From: Trema orientale
Taxonomy: Eukaryota; Streptophyta; Magnoliopsida; Rosales; Cannabaceae
DNA: 64,000 bases
Assembly (NCBI GenBank): GCA_002914845.1
Contig: JXTC01000533.1
Span: forward strand, 102,673 to 166,672
Direction: 5' to 3'
Below the pieces are notes generated by a model, which made no database searches, was not told the DNA's origin, and saw only the letters and a program-made list of their open reading frames with translations. Of this stretch, positions 56,683 through 64,000 are shown one piece after another (the stretch's first letter is position 1; every line of letters begins with the position of its first letter). The position numbers and the translations under genes are program-made.

Positions 56683-58532
56683 TGTTAGGGTTTATGCCTT
56701 AAAAACATATATATTTTGGATATTTGCTTAATTAATAAAATGCTATTTTTCTATTTGAATTTGTGCATAATTAGTATGTCTTTAAATATCAGAAAATCTC
56801 TAATTTATTTATGTGACCACAAATTTAGTATATAAATGTTATATACACGAGGATTAAATATATGGAAAATAATCTAAATATAGTCCGTAATAATTGATTG
56901 AAGTTTGGGATCTTTAATTAAATATTATTAGTACGGTCTATTAACATTGAGAATGTAATAGTCTTACTTGGACTATTCATGTGTTGACATCACAATGGAG
57001 GTACTTTATATAATTCGATTATATAGGACTGGACCAGACATGATTTGAATCTCACATAAATTCCGTTAACTGTTGAGAGTTTAAATAATGTCACTAGATT
57101 ATTATGTGTAGATCAATCTTAATCTTGAGTAGTCATAGACTCCTATTTATAAGATTATATTCTTTAACATAATTGTTAAAGATTTATTTTTAAATAGATC
57201 AAAATACTTGTATTTTGGGAGCATGATGAAATAAGTAGCTGGGAATGTAGCTTACAGATATGGAATCCATTCCTTCTATTAGGAAGCTAGAAAGATGATT
57301 CCTTTGTGTATTGATTCAGGACTTGAACAGTTTGAGTACTCAATTTATAATAGATTTATAAATTAATTGTTCATTGGAGAATCAGTGGTACACAAGGATA
57401 AAGATGTAATTAGAGAGGTAAACGGAACATGACCTAGCTCCAATTATGAATTGTCTATAGAGGATTAAACTACATGTAATGATTAAATCGGTGGACTGCT
57501 CGCTGTTTTCTGAGTAAATTAATTCTGTAACTTCAGGAGTGCGATTCTAGATTTATAGTGGAGTAATGCTGGAATTAATAAATTAGATAAATTAATGAAA
57601 GAGTTTAATTAATTGTCATAATTTATTGGAGCTTGAATTACAGGTCCATAGGTCCCCAATTCCATCTCTTACAGATACTGTACTGGATATTACATTATTT
57701 TTATTACTGCACACTTTGTCTAGATAAATAGTGTATTATTAATTAATTAATTAATTAATTTTGAATTAATTAATTTAAATTTATAGAGAGATAAGTTTCC
57801 TAATTTGTTTAAATTTTGAATTTGAAAATATCTAATTATCAGATAATTAGATAAATAGAAATTGGGAAACTGACTGAAAGTGAAACACTCTTCCTTGAAG
57901 GAGTGAGTTATCTGCTAGTTTATACATATATATAATTAATTAGATTAAATAGATATATATATAAACACATAAGTTTATGTTTTCTTAAAAAAAAAAAAAA
58001 AAAACAAGTCACGGTGTTGTTTTAAAAAAAAAATAGTTACGGCCAATTTTTTTTAAAACTAATATATATAGTGATTAATTAATTTATTTATTAAATAGTT
58101 TAACAAATATAATATATATATATAAAGAAAACCCTAGCAGAAAAGAGATACATTACGTATTATTTTCTACAGAGCCTCCATAAACTAGAGAGAAAAAGAA
58201 GAGAGTCTTCTTATTCTCTATAAAACAAACTCTTGCAATCTCATGTGTTGAGAATATTGCAGGGGGCCTAAAGTGTGATTTTTAAGAAATTGTACGCAAC
58301 GCCCACACGTTCATCCAGTTGTGCTTGAGGTTTGGATTGGAAGATTGTGGTTTAGAAGACAGAAAAGCTAAGATCCGCTGATAGGCTACAAGAGATATTA
58401 GATATATTCTCTTTGTATGTTTCTATTTGCTATGAATTAATACTATGCACTCATGTAGTCAATTCATTTGAGAAAATTTTTGAATATTCATGGGCCAATC
58501 TTCCGCTGCAAAAATCATTTTTAAAACCAACA
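56683..58532 (+). repeat. copia 3' LTR, family B (1850 bp)
   Basis: Begins TGTTAGGGTTTATGCC directly after the polypurine tract and ends TTTTTAAAACCAACA after a cttccgctgc motif common at copia LTR ends. It contains an attaattaatt repeat at about 57739-57760 and an A run at about 57987-58003. The 5' LTR and most of the internal region are absent. The first 250 bp are closely similar to the LTR starting at 63749. Confidence 0.85.
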
Positions 58533-58777
58533 GTAGCTCCATTAACGCCAATTTTGTCTTTTCACCCATTCCCACCTAAATTAACCTATTCAAGAAAAAA
58601 AAAAAAAAAACTCAAATAAGAAAAACTAAAATTTACTAAGAATTAAAATAAAAAAACAAAATAAAATAAAATAACTTAAAATAAAATAGAATAACAACTA
58701 AAGTTAATTATTTTCATTAGAACATAGCAAAATAAAATGCATTTAAGAACAAGATAACTCTAATTTCTTAGAGTTAT

Positions 58778-59010
58778 CAGTGTTCTATTGCTTCATCGCG
58801 GTCTTTATCTTCAAAAATACCATTACGTATAATTTTAACCATTTGTCTATCTCTAGGTATTAATGTATCTAAAAAGTGTGACATTAATCTACACGTTTCG
58901 AAACCATGATGAGGACAAATATTGAGTAATTCTTTATATCTATCCAAGCATTGGTAAAAATGTTTCTCTCAATTTTTGAGTAAAACTGGTGATTTGTATT
59001 TTGAAAGAAC
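58778..59010 (-). pseudogene. Ty3/gypsy gag fragment
   Basis: The minus strand reads YQCLDRYKELLNICPHHGFE, then CRLMSHFLDTLIPRDRQMVK and EDKDRDEAIEH before a stop at 58778. This is the retrotransposon gag pattern (W/YERFKxLLxxCPHHGFE, then a hydrophobic FxxxL block and DEAxE). Homology fades upstream of about 59010 through frameshifts. No LTR or pol of this element is seen nearby. Confidence 0.75.
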
Positions 59011-59224
59011 TTATTTGGTGAGGAGTGAAAACTTTTAGAAATTGTTGTCATATTTTATCTCAAGGACCAATGGATCCTTACCTAAGATTTTGTCGACAGA
59101 ATGAACAACTTTTTCTTTAAAAATGCAATTGTGTGATGAATCACAAAGCATAAAATGCCATTTTGGCAAAAGATTTAGTTTAAGAGTTACATATCTATAC
59201 AATTGAAATCATAATTTTTTTTTT

Positions 59225-59917
59225 CCCTTTTTTATGAGATAGTAAAAATGGAATGTGTAATTTTTACTGAACGAAGGATATATAGTTACCTAATTTCAAC
59301 CATAACTATGTTACCTAAACTCTTACAAAAACAATTAATTATTTAATTAAATTCTAGTTGTCACTCTTTTTAATGTATAACATGGCAAATCTTATTACGC
59401 AACAGCCACGATAGAGCTGTACTATAAATTTGTCCGACTAATGAATTAGCGTTCCATATCCTAGATATAACATAATCCTATTATTTTGTTCCCTTTTCTG
59501 AAGGCAGTAAAAATGGAATGGGTAATTTTAGTGAATAGAATGTTATACAGTTCTTTTTTTTTTTGCCTTACTGAGACTAGCTCTATGGGTGAAATAGGAT
59601 GGGTATTAGGTCGAGAGTTCAACTTCTAAGATACATGAGTTATTTTTCTTTATTAAGGGCCATTAGTGAAGCTCCAATTTTCTTTTTTTAATCTTAAAAA
59701 AACCATTATACAGTTTTTGTCATAATTTTACATGGCACTTAGATACTTGTTGACTTGCCACTCATTAAAAAAGTAACAAGAATTTTTTTTCCATGTATAT
59801 TATATTTTAAACACCTCGAAATTCAACAACCTACCTATAAACGTAGAAAAACAATTAACATGATTTAATTCTTCTTGTTATTTTTGCAATGTATAACATG
59901 GAATATATGTTTTAAAA

Positions 59918-59950
<33 letters not shown>

Positions 59951-60060
59951 GTGGCATATATATCTTATTACGTAACAACCCCGATGGAGCTACTATAAAT
60001 ATGTCCTACCAATAAGCGAATACCATTCCATATCCGATATATCTATCACGTAATTATATA
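59225..60060 (+). promoter_or_regulatory. tandemly duplicated upstream region of the Bowman-Birk locus
   Basis: Copy 1 (about 59225-59480) and copy 2 (about 59490-60060) share agtaaaaatggaatgkgtaa, the attaattatt..aattct block, gtataacatgg, and cttattacgyaacarccmcg followed by gagct and actataaat. The TATA box used by the gene is tataaat at 59994-60000, 83 bp before the ATG; the equivalent in copy 1 lies at about 59421. Copy 2 also holds a SINE (59553-59705) and a 31-bp A run (59919-59949). Confidence 0.65.
59553..59705 (+). mobile_element. tRNA-derived SINE with 10-bp TSD
   Basis: Flanked by ttatacagtt at 59543-59552 and 59706-59715. It contains an A box tagctctatggg (59578-59589) and a B box gttcaacttc (59617-59626), and ends in an A-rich tail (cttaaaaaaacc). 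It is related to the element at 12150-12320. The insertion interrupts copy 2 of the inhibitor upstream region; copy 1 lacks it. Confidence 0.75.
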
Positions 60061-60082
60061 TTATACAATATATACGATCGAT

Positions 60083-60632
60083 ATGGCTTTCAACAAAGTT
60101 TCGGTTCTGAAAGTTGCATTAGTGGTGTTGTTTGTTGTTGCAACAACAACGCACGGTTGGATCTTATGAAGGTCTTAGAATCAAAGGACAAGCCATATCT
60201 CCTTCAATCTGGTACTCACTTCAACTAATTTCTATTATGATAGTCTCTTTAGTGTCTTATGTACACTGAATGCCTACAAATATGTGTATCATGTATAGAT
60301 ATGTACATCATCTATTTAAGCAATTTTTCTAGCATTGAGGTCATTGGATGTTTTTACGCAATAAAATCATATAATTCTGCTAAAATTATCTTGAAATTAC
60401 GGAGCCGAAATGTCTATGGTTTCCTTGTTGCGATAACTGCGAGTGTACCAAAGAATCGGGCAAAACCGAATGTGTGTGCAATGATTTCAGGATTGGTTCA
60501 TGCTATCCGTGTGAAAGTGGCATCTGCACTCTATCGTTTCCTCCCTACTGCAAGTGTTTTGACAAATTTGAGACTTGTCCACATAAATGCACCTTTGGAG
60601 CTGGCATAAACCATAATAATCTCGTCGTCTAA
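60083..60632 (+). pseudogene. Bowman-Birk-type serine protease inhibitor, leader exon frameshifted
   Basis: Exon 1 starts MAFNKVSVLKVALVVLFVVA, a clear signal peptide, then hits a stop (TGA at about 60167). Shifting frame at about 60155 opens LDLMKVLESKDKPYLLQS up to a donor-like ctg|gtactc (60213/60214). The inhibitor exon (about 60393-60632) reads EPKCLWFPCCDNCECTKESG and on through CNDFRIGSCYPCES, CTLSFPPYCKCFDKFETCPH and CTFGAG to a TAA at 60630-60632. The cysteine pattern is that of the Bowman-Birk double loop. The second reactive loop CTLSFPPYC is intact with Leu at P1, predicting chymotrypsin-like targets. The first loop (CTKESGKTEC) has lost the SxPP pattern. The intron acceptor is not canonical, so either the locus is a recent pseudogene or the leader exon carries an error. 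Confidence 0.75.
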
Positions 60633-60639
60633 GATTGAA

Positions 60640-61074
60640 CCAAGAGCTATCTGAATATTGTATCGATGTTGTAATATATACCTGTTTGACTAGTTAAGGT
60701 TGGCGTGCACTTGCCTCAATGATATGAATTGAGGCTTTTAAATAAATTGTCAACCATATGTCCTCTAATATAATAAAAGAAGGATTAAATTTCCTGCTTC
60801 TAGCTGGATCATGGCAATATTGTCTTGACTGATAATCATATTTAAAACCCATCCAGAATCATAAACCAACATTTTACAAAAGCATTAATTTAAACATCTC
60901 TCTTTACTTTCATTAAATATTGTAGTTGATCCTTTATGCTAACAACGAGAAATAAAGTGCAAGCATAGAAATGTTGATCAAAATAAGAAAAGCAACCAGA
61001 ATTCACAAGATTTTATGTGGTAGAGCTAATCTCTTTATACGTCTGCAGTGTTTTCTTTTCTTTTCTTTCTTTCC
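60640..61074. other. 3' flank of the inhibitor locus
   Basis: Several aataaa-like sequences occur at about 60740-60780, fitting a 3' end. No further gene was seen. Confidence 0.35.
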
Positions 61075-61360
61075 TTTTTTTTTTTTTTTTTTTGAGAGAG
61101 AGAGGGAATTGTTTCATTATTAGCTCAAATCTTCAAGAAGTGAAGATGAGATGAACAGAGGATAACATTCAACCCAATACAGATCTTAGGAAGACAAAAA
61201 GCAAAATTATCTAACAGATGGGCCATTTTATTGTCATTACGAGGAATATAGCAACAAGAGCCATAGTCGGCATCAATCAACAAGAATTGAACATTGGAAA
61301 AAACTAAAGTATTGTCGGTGAGAGGGCCTGATGAAACTAACGTCTGTGGTGTTTTCACTA
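61075..61360 (-). pseudogene. LINE 3' end fragment (RNase H tail and poly(A))
   Basis: On the minus strand a 77-codon frame (61358-61125) reads FSNVQFLLIDADYGSCCYIP followed by RNDNKMAHLLDNFAF, the end of the LINE RNase H domain (H-I-P-R-x-x-N-x-x-A-H). It runs into an ORF2 stop, a short 3' UTR ending in ctctctctc, and a poly(A) tail (19 T on the plus strand, 61075-61093). This is a 5'-truncated insertion of a different LINE copy from the one at 38.9-51 kb. Confidence 0.8.
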
Positions 61361-61369
61361 TACTAAGAG

Positions 61370-62285
61370 TGAATTTATTTGAAAGAGTTTCGGTAAGAGG
61401 AATTATCTATTCTTATAATTTTTTTTTTTTTTTTACAAAATTTTTCCAGTAGTTGTGGAAGAATAGTTGATTTTCTTATAGACTTGAATCTTCTATATGA
61501 TTTGGATTTGGAAGATTCATCATAAATACTGCATGTTTCACAAAGATGGACTCTGTTTGGATTGATGTTATATGTCGAGATGAGAAAGGAGGAACTCTTG
61601 CTTCTCCTCTTCGGGAACATTTGGATTGTGTTGTCTTCGGGGTTCACTACTAGTCCTTTGGTAGAAAATGAATTCAAGTTAGCTTTGGGCCAGTATGGTG
61701 AACTTGGTTTGTTGTTTATCTAGGGATAATGATATTACTATTGATGTGAACTTAGAGATAGTAGTAGTATCTTTTGTCAATTTATTCGCTTGTTTTAGAA
61801 ATTAAGTGGCTTATACATGTGCTAAGCATAGTTTTTGTTTTTTTGTTTTATTTTTTTATTTTTATTGATGCTTTATTTTGCAATAGGAAATTTCCTAACT
61901 TTATTGTTACTATTATTGCACACGATTTTATAATAAATAATTTCACTTTTTTAAACAAAAAATAGAAAATAAAAATTTCTTCTAAATTTTCTCACGATTG
62001 TCTAACAATAGAAAAAAATTCCTAAATTTTTTGGAAAAAGGGGTATAACATGCATATAAACTGAAATCGTACTGGATATTTCTCTTTACAAGAAACTAAA
62101 AGTAGAATGTGCATGTTAACAAAAATGTAGGAGACATCATATATTTTTGTTATTATTTATTCCATAATAACAGTACCAAGATACGTGCATGTTTACCTAA
62201 GATTTATTAAAATTGAAACATTATCTTCTTCCAACTAACCTCCTTCCATATGGCAGAAGTTCGTGATTTTTTTGCTAGTTGTCAC
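61370..62285. other. non-coding sequence, origin unclear
   Basis: A 100-codon minus-strand frame (61677-61375) shows no family resemblance, and the plus strand has no better one. The rest is AT-rich with T runs. No gene is claimed. Confidence 0.35.
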
Positions 62286-62289
62286 TTCC

Positions 62290-62870
62290 TTTTAACGTGT
62301 GTGTTGTGAAAAAATGGCGATCATGAAGATAATAATGGCAACATAACTACAACACGCTAGTGGAAGAATTAAAACTAAAGTGCGAAAAACAGCGAAAAGA
62401 GACACAAAAAATTTAGCATAGCTTGGTAATTTGCCTACGTCCACGTAGAGGGAGATAAAAAATTCCACTAATAGCAATAAAACAAGTGGATTATAATGTA
62501 TTCTTAACCTCACAATCCAAGTCCCAAGTACACCGAAGGTACTATCACTACAACGTTATTGCAAGGTTGCTAATACTTGTTAGATGCTTCACTTAACCGA
62601 AGAAAGACTCACTTGCATTTCATTAAGCTTACAAACTCAAGGAAAAAGTTTTTAACTTGCTGCTACCTTCAAACACTGAGAAGTTACCCTTTTATAGCCA
62701 AAAACGCACTTGGAGCCCAAGCTTATGGGCAGCTTAGGCAACTTGGGCAATGGCCTTGTGCAATGCGTTTCCTTGGCCTCCAAGTAATTGATGTCGTACA
62801 TCATACAATCAAGTTGTTATTGTTATTATTTCCACTTTAATATTTGAAGCCACAGGAATAACAGTATGAT
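62290..62870 (-). repeat. Ty1/copia LTR, minus orientation
   Basis: The minus strand carries a TATA box (ggctataaaaggg, about 62687-62699) and the copia R/U5 signature cctctacgtggacgtaggca (about 62435-62455), followed by a tctctttt-rich U5. It ends near acaacacaca at about 62299. No primer binding site follows, so it may be solo or truncated. No TSD was found. Confidence 0.6.
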
Positions 62871-63236
62871 AGCCTGAACATTTTGGTTAATTAAGCAAAT
62901 TAACCACGGTCTACTCTATCAATATCTCCTATCAAGCAATGGACAACTATACTAAGAATCATATTTATCCAATCTCATAATTTATAATAGAAATATTCCA
63001 TATCTGATAATGCACACAATCTTAATCAATCCTCGCAATATTCATGAGAGTTTTAATCATATTCCCTGATTGTACAAAATATTTCTTTGATTTATGTTTC
63101 CTTCTGTAAAATCCAGTATTTGTGCGTGCGTGTGTGTGTGAATACATGTCAAAATCACAACATTAATGTACAAAATTTTTTGTTTCATATTCTTTTTATT
63201 ATGGTAGCTATCCTTTAAAGAGTCCAGCACAACAAG

Positions 63237-63250
63237 TAGTATCAAGAGCT
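63237..63250 (+). other. degenerate primer binding site (tRNA-Met type)
   Basis: The text tagtatcaagagct follows an LTR-like ending cagcacaaca and precedes the gag ATG by 18 bp. It is a mutated TGGTATCA-GAGC motif. Confidence 0.5.
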
Positions 63251-63267
63251 AGGTTTGAGTGAGATAC

Positions 63268-63738
63268 ATGGGTTCAACTAAGTTTGATGTCAAAAAGTTC
63301 ATGGAAAAGAATGATTTTGGCTTATGGTGGATGAAGATGCGGACTATTTTAGTGCAGCATGGTTGTGCGTCAGTGTTGGAGGGAGAGAATGGTCTTCCAA
63401 GTACTCTGTCAAAGGAGTAAAAGGAGGAATTGTCTAACAAAACCTATAGTGCGATCATCCTTTATCTTGGTGACAAAGTTCTTAGAGAAATCTCGAAGGA
63501 AACGATAGCTGCTGGTGTGCAGAAAAAATTAGAGCATCTTTAAATGACCAAGGTGCTCCCCAACCGATTGTATTTGAAAGAGGATTTGTTTGGGTTTAAG
63601 ATGCTAGAAGGGAAGTTGCTTGAGGAAAATCTTGATGACTTTAACAAAATTATATTGAATCTTGAAAATGTACAAGAATCAAGATTGACGATGAAGATCA
63701 AGCGATCATACATCTTAATTAGTACCGAAAACATGTAG
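63268..63738 (+). pseudogene. Ty1/copia gag remnant
   Basis: From the ATG at 63268 it reads MGSTKFDVKKFMEKNDFGLW, then WMKMRTILVQHG. After a TAA come YSAIILYLGDKVLREISKET and VQKKLEHL. After another TAA follow MTKVLPNRLYLKEDLFGFKM and LEENLDDFNKIILNLENVQE, then the frame is lost. This is the copia gag (UBN2-type) domain that forms the particle shell: KFxGxNDFxxW, then the AIxLxLGDxVLREV block, then LYMTKSLANRLYLKxxLxxFKM. Two internal stops and a frameshift mark it as dead. A primer-binding-site-like motif lies just upstream. An LTR of family B begins 10 bp downstream, so the gag is cut by a later insertion. Confidence 0.85.
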
Positions 63739-63748
63739 AAGCTTCAAG

Positions 63749-64000
63749 TGTTAGGGTTTATGCCCTAAAAGTATATATATTTTGGATCTTTGCTGAATTA
63801 ATAAAATAACATTTTTCTATTTGAATTTCTGCATAATTGGTATGTCTTTAAATATCAGAAAATTCCTAGTTTATTTATGTGACCATAAATTTAGTATATA
63901 AGTGTTATATACATGAGGATTAAATTTATGGATAATAAACTAAATATAGTCTGTAATAATTAATTAAAGTTTGGGATCTTTAATTAAATATTATTAGTAC
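63749..64000 (+). repeat. start of a second family B copia LTR (continues beyond window)
   Basis: Begins TGTTAGGGTTTATGCC and follows the 56683 LTR nearly base for base (tatatatattttggat, ttctatttgaatttstgcat, ggtatgtctttaaatatcag) to the window edge. The five bases before it are tcaag. Confidence 0.85.

Noticed and set aside
61375-61677. 100-codon minus-strand frame
   Set aside because: No domain-like pattern and bounded by AT-rich DNA; probably chance.

Overview
The window is AT-rich nuclear DNA of a flowering plant, most likely a eudicot. The evidence is a 12-exon plastid-type gene with GT/AG introns, an arabinogalactan-peptide gene, a Bowman-Birk inhibitor locus, and a dense mix of Ty1/copia and Ty3/gypsy retrotransposon debris, plant L1-type LINEs, SINEs, Mutator and hAT MITEs, and a DUF1985 transposon gene. 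Nothing looks bacterial or organellar. There is a 435-bp assembly gap at 28338-28772 and single ambiguous bases at 25438 and 35830.

Only two genes look intact. The first is a minus-strand gene at 33609-38064 encoding a 337-residue plastid-targeted FMN-binding split-barrel/DUF2470 protein of the HugZ-like (Arabidopsis HOZ) type; I traced all twelve exons. The second is a 59-residue arabinogalactan peptide at 15752-15931 (minus). A Bowman-Birk inhibitor locus at 60083-60632 (plus) keeps its inhibitor exon, but its leader exon is frameshifted. An orphan promoter with site II and telo-box motifs lies at about 8490-8760. Exon-like pieces of an unrecognised minus-strand gene lie between 30412 and 33253.

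Layout. 1-8 kb: gypsy LTR, copia RNase H and LTR, a tandem duplication, a solo gypsy LTR with perfect target-site duplications (TSDs), and a gypsy gag-protease remnant. 8-19 kb: orphan promoter, MITEs, SINE ends and the arabinogalactan-peptide gene with a hairpin Mutator MITE upstream. 18.7-26.4 kb: two copies of one gypsy LTR family, each interrupted by a younger solo LTR (19536-20818 and 22120-24359). 26.4-33 kb: an hAT element, two copies of another LTR family, a copia protease fragment, and the gap. 33.6-38.1 kb: the HOZ-like gene. 38.9-51 kb: one LINE split by a 6.2-kb gypsy element. 52-58.5 kb: short tandem repeats, a DUF1985 transposon gene, and stacked copia fragments with an 1850-bp LTR. 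58.7-64 kb: gypsy gag, the inhibitor locus with a duplicated promoter, a LINE tail, a copia LTR, copia gag and the start of another LTR.

I found no new multi-gene system. The best material is structural: several insertions resolve to the base with TSDs, giving a relative history of the locus. Other points of note are an LTR with a private 576-bp internal duplication, hairpin MITEs near genes, and an inhibitor promoter duplicated and then split by a SINE.
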